Origin: Amycolatopsis mongoliensis
Lineage (GTDB): Bacteria; Actinomycetota; Actinomycetes; Mycobacteriales; Pseudonocardiaceae
NCBI RefSeq assembly: GCF_030285665.1
Contig: NZ_CP127295.1
Location: 9,610,001 to 9,674,000 of the forward strand
Length of the DNA stretch: 64,000 nt
Direction of reading: 5' to 3'
Shown here: positions 17,421 through 26,143 of the stretch, one piece after another
How the letters are laid out: each line of letters begins with the position of its first letter
How positions within the stretch are numbered: the stretch's first letter is position 1
Notes under the pieces: generated by a model
Told to the model about the DNA's origin: nothing
Seen by the model: the letters and a program-made list of their open reading frames with translations, nothing else
Database searches by the model: none
Program-made: the position numbers and the translations under genes

Positions 17421-18192
17421 AGGCGCCGTTGACGCTGAAGTAGGAGACGCCGAGCTCCTCGCGCCGCCGTTCGAGCTCGGCGGCCATGTCGTCGACGCTG
17501 CCGCGGATCATGGTCAGCGAGTCGTGCTCGATGAGCGTTTCGGCATCGACGCCGATGAAGCCCCGGATCCACGGCGGCACCTGCTCACCGACGACGAAGA
17601 TGTTCAGCGCCAACTCGACCTCGCGATCACCGGCCGCCTCACGGATCTCCCCGACGTAGCCGGCCATCTCTTCACGGGTGGTCAGCACCCCACCGGCAAG
17701 GGTGACGATGTCGGCTTTCGCCCCGGCGAGCCGACGAGCTTTCGGCCCCCCGGCGGCGATCATGACCGGGCTGTGCTCGTCGCCGTCGAGCCGGCGGACG
17801 TGGTCGATGGTCTCGGAGATCGAGTCGAGCCGCTCCTGCCCCGAGCCGTAGGGCAGGCCGAGCTCTTCGGCCTGGTGCCGCATGGTCGGAAGACCGGTCC
17901 CGAGCCCGAGCTCGAACCGGTGGCCGGTCACGACGGCGAGACTGTGCGCCTCCCAGGCGGCGGCCCGCGCGGTCCGCAGCGGGCTGGCCAGCACGAAGGA
18001 GCCGACCCGCAGCTCACTGGTGACGGCAGCGGCAGCCGCGAGCGCGGCGGTGGGGGTCGGCAGGTTGAGGTTGTCGGGACAGAGCAGGGTGGAGTAGCCG
18101 AGCTCCTCAGCGCGGCGCGCGGTCTGCAGCCACTTCGCGCCGCCTTCGGTCGCACCAGCGACCACGCCGAACCGGAACGCCTTGTTGGCCAT
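17374..18192 (-). CDS. LLM class F420-dependent oxidoreductase
   Basis: A 272-residue luciferase-like monooxygenase-superfamily protein with an (alpha/beta)8 barrel. The N-terminus FRFGVVAGATEGGAKWLQTA, the strand FELGLGTG and the PVMIAAGGPKARRLAG region match the actinobacterial F420-dependent LLM group. The cofactor assignment rests on that similarity. Substrate unknown. ATG start with a GGGGGTG site upstream. Its 3' end overlaps the convergent dehydratase gene by 47 bp. Confidence 0.87.
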   Translation of the reverse strand: MANKAFRFGVVAGATEGGAKWLQTARRAEELGYSTLLCPDNLNLPTPTAALAAAAAVTSELRVGSFVLASPLRTARAAAWEAHSLAVVTGHRFELGLGTGLPTMRHQAEELGLPYGSGQERLDSISETIDHVRRLDGDEHSPVMIAAGGPKARRLAGAKADIVTLAGGVLTTREEMAGYVGEIREAAGDREVELALNIFVVGEQVPPWIRGFIGVDAETLIEHDSLTMIRGSVDDMAAELERRREELGVSYFSVNGAFIEEFAPLVARLSGK

Positions 18193-18375
18193 CGAGCACC
18201 CCCGGGTTTGGTTGGTACTTCGATCAAACCACCGCGGCGCTCGGCTGTGCCACCACGGTCGAGGCCGGGGCGGGCTTTGCCCGGGGATTTCGAGTAGCCG
18301 GCTACGGTTGGTGCCGTGCCCGAGCGCGATGGCAAGTCGGGTTTGGCCGGTTTGAACGGGTCTGGAGCTGCGGGG

Positions 18376-18743
18376 CATGCGTCTCGGGACGTTCTGACCG
18401 CGACGGCTTCCGCGCCGGACTCGGGTGTTACCCGATATCGGCCAAGTCGGCGCTGTCACGGGTGCGACTTGGTTTGTCTGCGCAGTAGGCAAGCCAGGTT
18501 CCCGCGAGACTGACTCGGTGTGGCTGCGGAGGCGGATCATAAGGTTTCGTCGCCGGGATCATGCGTCTCGGGACGTTCTGACCACGACAGCTTCTGCGCC
18601 GGACTCGGGTGTTACCCGCTATCGGCCAAGTCGGCGCTGTCACGGGTGCGACATGAGTTTGTCGGCGCGCAGTAGGCAAGCCAGATTCCCGCTAGACTGA
18701 CTCGGAGTCGCCGCGACGGATCATCGGTTTCCGGTCGCCAGGG
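18376..18743. repeat. Two tandem copies of a ~184-bp direct repeat
   Basis: Both copies begin CATGCGTCTCGGGACGTTCT (18376 and 18560) and stay closely similar for about 143 bp, to GACTGACTCGG. Then comes a weaker shared tail (CGGATCAT, then a GGTTT and CGCC segment). Differences are scattered substitutions plus small indels, so this is an old duplication rather than a recent one. The first copy contains the palindrome CCGATATCGG; the second has CCGCTATCGG. Confidence 0.85.
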
Positions 18744-18845
18744 TGCTGTGTCCGGGCAAGGTGAACGACCCGTCTCTGCGATGCCGTACGGGGTGGGTCG
18801 GCGCTGGCTGCGACGCTATGAGTTTGCTGCGCGTCGCGGCGATGC

Positions 18846-18971
18846 CTGAGAGCGCCGTGGTCCAAGCGATGACCACGCCGAATGTGCGGGCATGCGGTTT
18901 AGGTGCTGCTGAGAGCGATGCTGTCGTCCGGGTGATGACCCCGACCGCGCCCACATGGCATGGGCAGCCTT
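18846..18971. repeat. Degenerate ~63-bp tandem repeat
   Basis: CTGAGAGCG recurs at 18846 and 18909. Each copy then shows a GTC-C, a GATGACC-C-CCGA and a CATG-G block in the same order. Similarity is partial. It lies in the same gene-free stretch as the 184-bp repeats. Confidence 0.4.
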
Positions 18972-19084
18972 CGGTAAGGGCGCTGCCCACAGCGATCGCC
19001 GTCGCCGGGAGGTGACCCAGACGGACCTTTGGCGTGGTGACGAGCGCTGCCCTGAAGCCGATCAAGCTTCGGCGGCGTGGGTGT

Positions 19085-19111
19085 AGGCCCGTAGCCGGTG
19101 GCTACGGGCCT
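19085..19111. terminator. Terminator-like hairpin downstream of the DUF222/HNH gene
   Basis: AGGCCCGTAGCC (19085-19096) pairs perfectly with 19100-19111 around a 3-base loop. On the plus strand it is followed by TTCCCCTCTT. It lies 17 bp past the stop of the leftward DUF222/HNH gene, so it most likely ends that transcript even though the T-tract is better placed for the other strand. Confidence 0.65.
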
Positions 19112-19128
19112 TTCCCCTCTTCGGTTGA

Positions 19129-20358
19129 TCAGGCGGCGAACGGTAACGGCTCGTGGAGGTTGTTGCGCCTGGGTTTTCGGCGCCTGTCCAAGAACACCGG
19201 TGGCAGGAACTCGGGTAGTCCATCGGCGGCGATGCGGACTTGCCAACCGGAGCGGTGCAGCAACCGATGGTGGTGGCCGCACATCAGCACCAGGTTGCCC
19301 AGCTCGGTCGGCCCGCCATCGGCCCAGTGCCGGATGTGGTGGCCTTGGCAGTGGCGGGGTGGGCGATGGCAGCCGGGGAAGGCGCAGCCGCGGTCGCGTA
19401 GGTACAGCGCGCGGCGGAGGCCGGGTGAGACCAACCGCCGGAGGCGCCCGAGGTCGAGGGGTTCCCCCTTGCCACCCAGGACTGCGGGGATGATCTGGCA
19501 GTCGCAGGCGTGGATCCGGGCCTCGGCCGCGGATATGCGGCCGGTATCGCCCAACGTTGCCTGGCCGACACCGGACTTCAAGTCTTCCAACGAGACCGCG
19601 ACCATCACGTGCGCTCGTTCACCCGCCTGCATGGGCAAGTCTGGAGAATTCAGGGCGAGGTCGATCGCGTCGGAGAAGGCGTCGCCGTAGCGTTCCTGCG
19701 GGGAACGGAAGTCGGGACCGTCGTCGGCTCTGCGGCGTTCGGCCAGGGAATCCAGCAGGGCGCTGGCGCGGGCGCCGGTCTCGTCATCGAACCGGCCCTG
19801 AAGTTCCCAGACCCCGGTTCTTTTGCGGCGCAACGACAGTTCGCGGCTGGGGGTGGCCGGTTCGGTGGTGTCGGGTTCGGTGCCGTCGGGGTCGAGGTGG
19901 GCGAGGATGCGGGCGCCCAGTGCGGCGACCTGCTTGTGTCCGGCGTCTTCGGCGAAGGACAGCAAGTCTCGTTCGGCGTTATCGCGGTGCTCGGGCGGAA
20001 CTTGAGTCATGACACCGACGATGGTGTCGATCATCGGGGTGCTCAACCGGCCGTCCAACGTGGCGGCGCCGGTGGTGGGAGCGACAGCGGGAATGGGTGT
20101 GCCGTCGAGATTGCGACTAGAGGTGAGGGCTCGGGCTCGTTTGACGACGTTCTCGGCGGCAGCCTTGGGAACATCGGCGAGATGCTCGAACAACCGGCCG
20201 ACAGACCGGTAGCCGAAGAGTTCCATGACCCCGCGCGACTCGATTTCCACGAGCAGAGAACCGATCTCAGCCTCGGCAGAGCGCACGACGGTGAGCAGCG
20301 CGGAGATACGGTCGGCCAGGGCCACCGCATCCGCTCTCCACACCGCTTCGCTGTCCAC
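19129..20358 (-). CDS. DUF222 domain protein with C-terminal HNH endonuclease motif (13E12 family)
   Basis: A 409-residue protein of the actinobacterial 13E12/DUF222 family. The N-terminal helical DUF222 region spans about 1-300. The C-terminal HNH nuclease motif lies at about 335-385: Cys pair in CAFPGC, then CQGHHIRHWADGGPTELGN and LVLMCGHHHRLLH. GTG start. The family is often multicopy and variable between strains, and its members are suspected to be selfish or mobile nuclease genes. The role is unproven. It is flanked by a repeat region on one side and a 17-bp perfect inverted repeat on the other. Confidence 0.9.
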   Translation of the reverse strand: MDSEAVWRADAVALADRISALLTVVRSAEAEIGSLLVEIESRGVMELFGYRSVGRLFEHLADVPKAAAENVVKRARALTSSRNLDGTPIPAVAPTTGAATLDGRLSTPMIDTIVGVMTQVPPEHRDNAERDLLSFAEDAGHKQVAALGARILAHLDPDGTEPDTTEPATPSRELSLRRKRTGVWELQGRFDDETGARASALLDSLAERRRADDGPDFRSPQERYGDAFSDAIDLALNSPDLPMQAGERAHVMVAVSLEDLKSGVGQATLGDTGRISAAEARIHACDCQIIPAVLGGKGEPLDLGRLRRLVSPGLRRALYLRDRGCAFPGCHRPPRHCQGHHIRHWADGGPTELGNLVLMCGHHHRLLHRSGWQVRIAADGLPEFLPPVFLDRRRKPRRNNLHEPLPFAA

Positions 20359-20437
20359 ACACCAAGATTACCGGCATCCGAACGCATGTTCATAACACGA
20401 AAGGATGATCACGACGAAGCCCGGCAGGGCCACCGTA

Positions 20438-20502
20438 GCGTGGGGAATCGGCGCTCCCGCACCGAGCGGGAAGCAAGAACAGAAGGCGCCGATTCCCCAC
20501 GC
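20438..20502. repeat. Perfect 17-bp inverted repeat with nested hairpin
   Basis: GCGTGGGGAATCGGCGC (20438-20454) is an exact inverse of 20486-20502. Inside lies a second stem TCCCGC/GCGGGA (20455-20460 and 20466-20471). It sits between the start of the DUF222/HNH gene (20358) and the stop of the next leftward gene (20531). It could terminate the upstream gene or be a structured repeat associated with the HNH gene. There is no T-tract. Confidence 0.7.
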
Positions 20503-20530
20503 CCCGGCGAAGCCGTATCCCTAAAAGGGA

Positions 20531-21361
20531 TCAACCCCGCTGGTACTCCTCCCAAGTAACCTTCGCAACCGAAGGACCATCATCAGCACCACGCCCGGCA
20601 AGACCGTTCATACCCAGGTAGTAGTCCCCGGTCTGGTGCTGAGCCCCCGAAGAAAGATCCGGGTCCGAGATCGCCATGGCGTGGATGTGATAGGCAAAAC
20701 CCTGATCAGGAGTACGCAGCCAAGCAGCGAACCCGACCTTCCGCAACGCCTTCAGCAGGTTGGTCCGGCTGGTAGAAGACAGGCTGGACACCGAGATGTC
20801 CATGGCCCCGCCACCATCATGGGTACCGGCGGAAGCATCGACCCCGCCGGGGTTGTACGAACCCTGCGTCAAGCTGACCGACGACCCGAAGATCCCCTCG
20901 GCGGCCACGAGCATCGCCTTGGTGCGCGTGTTCAACGTGACACCGTGGTAAGTGACGTGACTACCGGCCGAAACGGGCGACGTCACCGTGTACCGGCCCT
21001 CGCCCAGCTTCTCCAGCGACGTCTTGCCCGGCAGGCCCGAAGCGTCGATTCCGGTGTACCCCAACGACTTCTGGTACTGCGAGTACGCCGTGATCGTCGT
21101 CGTGCCGAAGTACCCGTCGACGTACGTCGAGGCCAGCAGGCCCTTCGCCTGCAGCGCCTGTTCGACGAGCAGCACGCTGTCGTGCGCGCCCGGTGTCTGG
21201 GTGTCGTCGGCGCGGCGCGGGTCGATCTGGGCCGCCTTCAGCACGGCCTCCATGTTCGCCGTGGGCAGCGCCGTCGTGGCCGCCGGCTCGGCCTGAGCCG
21301 GTGCGGCCACGGCGAACGCCGCTGCGGTGAGTGCCGTCAGCACGGCGGCCTTCGTGAACAT
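20531..21361 (-). CDS. Secreted peptidoglycan-binding protein with M15-like peptidase domain
   Basis: About 276 residues from the ATG at 21361 (MFTKAAVLTALTAAAFAVAA), with a Sec signal cleaved near AQA-EPA. Residues about 50-115 look like a PG_binding_1 domain (SVLLVEQALQAKGLLASTYV then DGYFGTTTITAYSQYQ). Residues about 140-255 resemble an M15/hedgehog-type zinc peptidase core, with H and D in SAGTHDGGGAMDISV and a His pair in FAYHIHAMAI. It is likely an exported cell-wall carboxypeptidase, but catalytic activity is inferred from these few residues. A strong inverted repeat follows its stop. Confidence 0.75.
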   Translation of the reverse strand: MFTKAAVLTALTAAAFAVAAPAQAEPAATTALPTANMEAVLKAAQIDPRRADDTQTPGAHDSVLLVEQALQAKGLLASTYVDGYFGTTTITAYSQYQKSLGYTGIDASGLPGKTSLEKLGEGRYTVTSPVSAGSHVTYHGVTLNTRTKAMLVAAEGIFGSSVSLTQGSYNPGGVDASAGTHDGGGAMDISVSSLSSTSRTNLLKALRKVGFAAWLRTPDQGFAYHIHAMAISDPDLSSGAQHQTGDYYLGMNGLAGRGADDGPSVAKVTWEEYQRG

Positions 21362-21430
21362 CCCTGTCCTCCACTGGTCGGAATCCTTACTCGACCAGCA
21401 TCGCGCGGCCCGGTACAAGGACCGTACAAA

Positions 21431-23581
21431 TCACCCGGCCCGGAACGCGCGCAGACGCAGGCTGTTCGTGACGACGAAGACCGAGCTGACCGCCATCGCC
21501 GCGCCGGCGAGCATCGGGTTCAGCAGGCCCGCGGCGGCCAGGGGCAGCGCGGCGACGTTGTACGCGAACGCCCAGAACAGGTTGCCCTTGATCGTGCGCA
21601 GCGTCCGGCGCGACAGGCGGATCGCGTCGGCCGCCGCGCGCAGGTCGCCGCGCACGAGCGTCAGGTCGGCCGCCTCGATCGCCACGTCGGTGCCGGTGCC
21701 CATCGCCAGGCCCAGGTCGGCCTGGGCGAGCGCCGCCGCGTCGTTGACGCCGTCGCCGACCATCGCGACGACCTTGCCGTCCTCCTGCAGCCCGCGCACG
21801 ACGTCGGCCTTGTCCTTCGGCAGCACCTCGGCGATCACGCGCTCGATGCCGACCTCGGCGGCGACCGCCCGGGCGACCACGGCGCTGTCCCCGGTGAGCA
21901 GGACCGGGGTCAACCCGAGCGCGCGCAGCCGCCGGACCGCCTCGGCGGACGTCGGCTTGACGGTGTCGGCCACGGCCAGCGTGCCCCGGACCTCGCCGTC
22001 CCAGGTCACCGCGACCGTGGTCAGCGCGCTGTCGGAAGCAGCCCGGCCGATGCTGACCTCGCGCCCCTCGACGACGCCTTCGACGCCCAGGCCCGGCGTG
22101 CTGCGGAAGTCCACGACGGACGGCAGCGTCCCGAAGCGCTCCCGGGCGGCGTCCGCGATCGCCCGCGCCACCGGGTGCTCGGACGCGGCCTCGACGGCGC
22201 CCGCGAGCCGCAGCACCTCGCCGTCGCCCTCGACCAGCGTCATCCGGCCGGTGGTGACGGTGCCGGTCTTGTCGAGCACGACGGTGTCGACGCGCCGGGT
22301 CGACTCCAGCACCTGCGGCCCCTTGATGAGGATGCCGAGCTGCGCGCCGCGGCCGGTGCCGACCAGCAGCGCCGTCGGCGTCGCCAGGCCGAGCGCGCAC
22401 GGGCAGGCGATGATCAGCACCGCGACCGCGGCGGTGAACGCGGCCGAGGGCGTCGCGTCTGCGCCGAGCCAGAAGGCGAGCGTCGCCACGGCCAGCGCGA
22501 TGACGATCGGCACGAACACCGCCGAGACGCGGTCCGCGAGCCGCTGGACGCGGGCCTTGCCGGTCTGCGCCTCCTCGACCAGCCGGGCCGTCTGGGCCAG
22601 CTGCGTGTCGGCGCCGACGCGGGTGGCGCGGACGACGATCCGGCCGCCGGCGTTGACCGTCGCGCCGGCGACCGCGTCGCCCGGCCGGACCTCGACCGGC
22701 ACGCTTTCACCGGTGAGCAGGCTCGCGTCGATCGCGGACCCGCCGTCCTCGACGACGCCGTCGGTGGCGACCTTCTCCCCCGGCCGCACCACGAACCGGT
22801 CGCCGACGACCAGGTCGGCGACGGGGATCCGCTGCTCGCCGCCGTCGCGCAGGACCGCGACGTCCTTCGCGCCCAGATCGAGCAACGCCCGCAGTGCGGC
22901 ACCGGCGCGGCGCTTCGAGCGGGCCTCGAAGTAGCGGCCGGCCAGGATGAACGTGGTGACGCCGGCAGCGACCTCGAGGTAGATGGCGCCGTCCCCGGCC
23001 ATGCGCTCGATGGTGAACTCGAACGGGTGCCTCATGCCCGGCATGCCCGCACTGCCGAACAGCAGCGCGTACACCGACCAGCCGAACGCGGCGAGCGTGC
23101 CCATCGAAATGAGCGTGTCCATCGTGGCGGCGCCGTGGCGGAGGTTGGCGAACGCGGCCCGGTGGAACGGCCACGCGCCCCACACCAGCACCGGCGCGGC
23201 CAGGGTGAGCGAAATCCACTGCCAGTAGGTGAACTGCCAGGCCGGCACCATCGCCAGGGCGATCACCGGGACCGAGAGCACCGCCGAACCGAGCAGGCGC
23301 TGCCGCAGCGTCCGGCCGGGGTCCTCTTCCCGGGGCTCGTCCGGTTCCGCCCGGGGCAGCGCCGCGCCGTAGCCCGCCGCCTCGACCTGCGCGACGAGGT
23401 CCTGCGGGGCGATCTCGCCGCCGTAGACGACCTTCGCCTTCTCCGTCGCGTAGTTCACGGTCGCCCTGACGCCGTCCAGCTTGTTGAGCTTGCGTTCGAT
23501 CCGCATGGCGCAGGACGCGCAGGTCATGCCGGTGATGCCCAGCTCGATCTCCGCGGGCTTCTTCTCCAGGTGCAGCGTCAT
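21431..23581 (-). CDS. copA: Copper-translocating P1B-type ATPase
   Basis: A 716-residue heavy-metal P-type ATPase. One N-terminal HMA domain carries MTCASC (C21, C24). The CPC membrane motif is at about 393-395 in [13 protein letters not shown], which is typical of Cu(I)/Ag(I) pumps. The phosphorylated aspartate is D437 in DKTGTVTTG. The nucleotide domain has SEHP, and the hinge has [16 protein letters not shown]. It exports copper across the cytoplasmic membrane. The ATG at 23581 overlaps the TGA of the upstream gene, so it is the third gene of a coupled copZ-membrane protein-copA operon under a CsoR-like site. Confidence 0.95.
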   Translation of the reverse strand: MTLHLEKKPAEIELGITGMTCASCAMRIERKLNKLDGVRATVNYATEKAKVVYGGEIAPQDLVAQVEAAGYGAALPRAEPDEPREEDPGRTLRQRLLGSAVLSVPVIALAMVPAWQFTYWQWISLTLAAPVLVWGAWPFHRAAFANLRHGAATMDTLISMGTLAAFGWSVYALLFGSAGMPGMRHPFEFTIERMAGDGAIYLEVAAGVTTFILAGRYFEARSKRRAGAALRALLDLGAKDVAVLRDGGEQRIPVADLVVGDRFVVRPGEKVATDGVVEDGGSAIDASLLTGESVPVEVRPGDAVAGATVNAGGRIVVRATRVGADTQLAQTARLVEEAQTGKARVQRLADRVSAVFVPIVIALAVATLAFWLGADATPSAAFTAAVAVLIIACPCALGLATPTALLVGTGRGAQLGILIKGPQVLESTRRVDTVVLDKTGTVTTGRMTLVEGDGEVLRLAGAVEAASEHPVARAIADAARERFGTLPSVVDFRSTPGLGVEGVVEGREVSIGRAASDSALTTVAVTWDGEVRGTLAVADTVKPTSAEAVRRLRALGLTPVLLTGDSAVVARAVAAEVGIERVIAEVLPKDKADVVRGLQEDGKVVAMVGDGVNDAAALAQADLGLAMGTGTDVAIEAADLTLVRGDLRAAADAIRLSRRTLRTIKGNLFWAFAYNVAALPLAAAGLLNPMLAGAAMAVSSVFVVTNSLRLRAFRAG

Positions 23582-24477
23582 CGCCGGTCCCCTTCCCCGG
23601 TGGTCACGGTGAATTCGGCGGTGCGGACCGCGCCGTCGTGGCGGAAGTCCAGGAACAGCCGGTAGGTCCCGGCCGAGGGCACCTCGGCGAAGAACGGCAC
23701 GGCCGGGCCGGCGCTCGTGCGGCCGTCGCCGGGTTCGCCGTCCGGGTGGACGTGCAGGTACCCCAGGTCGCCGCCGCGCAACGCGACGAGGTGGCCGTAC
23801 GCGCCCAGGTAGGGCTGCAGATCGGTGACGTCGCGGCCGTCCTTCGTGACCGTCGCGGTCAGCCGGGACGAGCGGCTGGGCACCAGGTCGCCGTCGAGCC
23901 GGACGCGGTAGCCGCCGATGTCGGCGACGCGCGACTCCGCGTGCTCGACGGGCTGGAAGAGACCCGGGGCGACGAGGTCGACGCCGAGCGTCTGCGCCGG
24001 TCCCCCGGCGGGTGTGAAGTCGGCGAAGGCGCGGTAGCTGCCCGCGTCGGCGACGGTGATCGGGACGCTCCACGTGCCGTCGGCGCCGAGGTCCGGGTGC
24101 AGGTGCCGGTAGCCGCTGGTGTCCCGGCGGACGACGATGAAGTGCATCCGCTTCTCGTGCTCGACGTCGTAGGCGGTCACGGGAGCGCCGTCCGGGCCGG
24201 TGATCCGGAAGGTGAACTTCGTCGTGGCGCCCGGCGTGAGCGTCGTGCCGGCGGGCGTGAGGGTGTAGCCGCCGGCGGCCGACGCCAGCCCGCCGGGCTG
24301 GTGGTTCGCGGCCTCCGCGACGGTGCCGCCGTGGACGTCCCCGTGCGCGGCGTCCTCGCCGCCGTGCACCCCGGCTTCGGCGGGGAAGGGACCGACGGCG
24401 GTGCCGGCGACCCAGGCGCCGACGGCGACCAGGGCGAGCGCCGCACCGTAGGCGGAGAGCTTCGCTGCCGTGTTCAT
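23578..24477 (-). CDS. Membrane-anchored His-rich protein of the copper operon
   Basis: A 299-residue protein with one N-terminal membrane helix ([20 protein letters not shown]), a short His/Gly/Asp-rich stretch ([14 protein letters not shown]), and two similar extracytoplasmic beta domains. Each domain has a conserved His-rich motif: [19 protein letters not shown] in the first, and [19 protein letters not shown] in the second. The order and beta-rich pattern resemble YtkA/CopC-like or cupredoxin-like metal proteins. It is coupled by ATGA overlaps to copZ upstream and copA downstream, so an extracellular copper-binding or copper-delivery role is likely. The exact family is not certain. Confidence 0.75.
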   Translation of the reverse strand: MNTAAKLSAYGAALALVAVGAWVAGTAVGPFPAEAGVHGGEDAAHGDVHGGTVAEAANHQPGGLASAAGGYTLTPAGTTLTPGATTKFTFRITGPDGAPVTAYDVEHEKRMHFIVVRRDTSGYRHLHPDLGADGTWSVPITVADAGSYRAFADFTPAGGPAQTLGVDLVAPGLFQPVEHAESRVADIGGYRVRLDGDLVPSRSSRLTATVTKDGRDVTDLQPYLGAYGHLVALRGGDLGYLHVHPDGEPGDGRTSAGPAVPFFAEVPSAGTYRLFLDFRHDGAVRTAEFTVTTGEGDRR

Positions 24478-24677
24478 GTCAGCTCGTACCCCGCCTCTTC
24501 GACGGCGCCCCGCACGTCGGCGACGGAAAGGGCTTCGGTGCTGCTGACGGTCACCGCACCGGTGGCCAGTTCGACGGTGACGCCGGTGACGCCGCCGAGT
24601 CCGCGGATCTCCTCTTCGACCGAGCGGGCGCAGTGGGCGCACGTCATGCCGGTGACGGTGTAGGTCGTGTCTGCCAT
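24474..24677 (-). CDS. copZ: Copper chaperone, HMA domain
   Basis: A 67-residue heavy-metal-associated protein consisting of a single ferredoxin-like HMA domain. The metal motif is MTCAHC (C13, C16), and the C-terminus EEAGYEL is typical. It carries Cu(I) in the cytoplasm to the ATPase encoded two genes downstream. It is the first gene of the operon; its start lies 11 bp from a perfect CsoR-type operator, and its stop overlaps the next ATG. Confidence 0.93.
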   Translation of the reverse strand: MADTTYTVTGMTCAHCARSVEEEIRGLGGVTGVTVELATGAVTVSSTEALSVADVRGAVEEAGYELT

Positions 24678-24687
24678 GTCTCATAGA

Positions 24688-24707
24688 TACCCTAGGGGGG
24701 TAGGGTA
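24688..24707 (-). promoter_or_regulatory. CsoR-type copper operator upstream of copZ
   Basis: TACCCTA (24688-24694) and TAGGGTA (24701-24707) are perfect 7-bp inverted arms around six G residues. This layout, a G/C tract within an inverted TACCC/GGGTA repeat, is that of known CsoR operators in front of copper operons. It lies directly upstream of copZ, in the position to block transcription. No csoR gene is in the window. Confidence 0.85.
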
Positions 24708-25027
24708 ATCAAGCCCGATCTGGCATGTAATCCCGGTCACAGCAAATTCGGTTACCACTGGTCCGGGCGTGTTTCTCGCCGTCACGGAGAGTTCTCAAAG
24801 GGGCCCCCTAGACGGTGCCGTGCTCCTTTCGTAACCTGTTCGAGATCTCGCGGCCCCCGGTCGTCGATGAGACGGCGACGCGAGATCGCCGCCGATACCC
24901 CCTGCTGGGTACCGGACCCACCGCGTTGCTCTTCCTGTTGCGGTCGAGCACGCGCCGGACACGGCGAGGCCCCCGACTCGCCCCGGTACCCGACGGCGGC
25001 CGATCAGCAAAGGAGACCCGCGCGAGA
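24708..25027 (+). promoter_or_regulatory. Long structured leader/promoter region of the NlpC/P60 gene
   Basis: About 320 bp without a gene. It contains GTCACAGC (24736-24743) and GTTAC (24751-24755), which resemble MtrA-type motifs. A perfect 9-bp inverted repeat GATCTCGCG/CGCGAGATC (24844-24852 and 24879-24887) lies further in, as do longer-range complementary GCCGCCG and CGGCGGC segments. The Shine-Dalgarno AAAGGAG ends about 12 bases before the ATG. Leaders of actinobacterial wall hydrolases often carry c-di-AMP riboswitches, but the conserved core of that class was not found. Confidence 0.4.
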
Positions 25028-26080
25028 ATGCGTTCGCATCCCGTCAAGCGCGTGGTGTCAGGTGCCCTCGCCGCTGCCTCGGTGATCACTGTCGTCACCA
25101 TGTCCCAGGCGCCGGCCACCGCCGCCCCCGTCCCCGTCCTCCAGGCCCCGCCCACCGGGTCCGACGCCCTGGCCAAGTACCGCGACCTCTCGGCCCAGGC
25201 CGAGAAGCTCAACGAGGACCTGCTCAAGGCCCAGGACGACCTGACCGCCAAGCAGGGCCAGCTCGACAAGGCCAACGCCGACGTCACCGCCGCCAAGGAC
25301 GCCGGTGCGCAGGCCATCGAGGCGAAGCAGAAGTACCAGACGCAGGTCGACAAGTTCGCCGGCGCGTCGTTCACCAGCGGCGTCCAGCTGAACAAGCTGT
25401 CGGCGCTGCTGGCCGGCACGTCGACGCAGGACTTCCTGGACCGCTCGGCAGCCCTCGAGGTCATCGCGACCGACAAGAACGCCGCGATGGGCAACCTCAG
25501 CGGCGCGGCCGAGAAGGCCGCCGCGGCCGAGAAGGCGGCGACGGACGCGGCGAAGCGGGCGACGGACGCCCGGGACGCCGCGGCGAAGCTGGCCTCGGAC
25601 ATCGAAGGCAAGAAGAAGAACCTCCAGGCCCAGATCGACCAGATCGAGGCCCAGAGCAAGACCCTCAGCACCGCCGACAAGACCGCCCAGAAGGACACCG
25701 GCGGCAAGGCCCCGACCGTCAAGGCGGCCTCCTCGGCCGCGCAGAAGGCGGTCGACGCGGCACTGAGCAAGCTCGGCAGCGCCTACGTCTACGGCGCCAC
25801 CGGGCCGAGCACGTTCGACTGCTCGGGCCTGATGCAGTGGGCCTACAAGCAGGCCGGGATCACGCTGCCCCGGACGTCGTCGGCGCAGGCGGGCTTCGGC
25901 ACGCCGGTGCCGCGCGACCAGCTGCAGCCGGGCGACCTGGTCGCCTACTACTCCCCCGTGTCCCACATCGGGATGTACATCGGCGACGGCAAGATGGTGC
26001 ACGCGCCGACGAGCGGCGACGTCGTCAAGATCTCGCCGCTGCTGAGCCAGTACGCGGGAGCGACGCGGCCGACGGCCTGA
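25028..26080 (+). CDS. Secreted NlpC/P60 (C40) peptidoglycan endopeptidase with coiled coil
   Basis: About 350 residues from the ATG at 25028 (MRSHPVKRVVSGALAAASVI). It has a signal peptide ending near TAA-APV and a long Ala/Lys-rich coiled coil (about 45-225). A C-terminal NlpC/P60 domain follows, with the catalytic Cys in TFDCSGLMQWAYKQAG and the catalytic His in VSHIGMYIGDGKMVHAP. The layout matches the RipA-like D,L-endopeptidases that cut peptide stems and act in cell separation. The coiled coil probably regulates the catalytic domain. A strong terminator follows the stop. Confidence 0.9.
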   Translation: MRSHPVKRVVSGALAAASVITVVTMSQAPATAAPVPVLQAPPTGSDALAKYRDLSAQAEKLNEDLLKAQDDLTAKQGQLDKANADVTAAKDAGAQAIEAKQKYQTQVDKFAGASFTSGVQLNKLSALLAGTSTQDFLDRSAALEVIATDKNAAMGNLSGAAEKAAAAEKAATDAAKRATDARDAAAKLASDIEGKKKNLQAQIDQIEAQSKTLSTADKTAQKDTGGKAPTVKAASSAAQKAVDAALSKLGSAYVYGATGPSTFDCSGLMQWAYKQAGITLPRTSSAQAGFGTPVPRDQLQPGDLVAYYSPVSHIGMYIGDGKMVHAPTSGDVVKISPLLSQYAGATRPTA

Positions 26081-26091
26081 TCCTTCGGGCG

Positions 26092-26135
26092 GATGCCCCG
26101 TTCCGGGAGGTGTAGAAATCCCGGGACGGGGCATC
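26092..26135. terminator. Strong 17-bp hairpin terminator after the NlpC/P60 gene
   Basis: 26092-26108 (GATGCCCCGTTCCGGGA) pairs with 26119-26135 with a single G-T mismatch around a 10-base loop. It begins 11 bp after the stop and ends only 8 bp before the ATG of the next gene at 26144. It therefore also separates that gene from any upstream Shine-Dalgarno sequence. Confidence 0.8.
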
Positions 26136-26143
26136 TTCCGCGC

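Larger units (their letters stand above)
18193..19128. other. Gene-poor 0.94-kb region with degenerate tandem repeats
   Basis: No open frame here looks coding on either strand. The region instead holds two 184-bp tandem copies (18376-18743), traces of a third copy near 18770-18835, and a second, degenerate repeat of period about 63 bp starting near 18846 and 18909. It ends in a terminator-like hairpin. It separates the LLM gene from the DUF222/HNH gene. Base composition is somewhat lower in GC than the flanking genes. Confidence 0.6.

Noticed and set aside
18376..18743. Direct repeats considered as a CRISPR array
   Set aside because: The units are 184 bp and adjacent, with no short repeat/spacer alternation and no cas genes.
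24708..25027. c-di-AMP (ydaO-type) riboswitch before the NlpC/P60 gene
   Set aside because: The genomic context fits, but the conserved GACAGCTAAC-type core and the paired GGG elements were not found.
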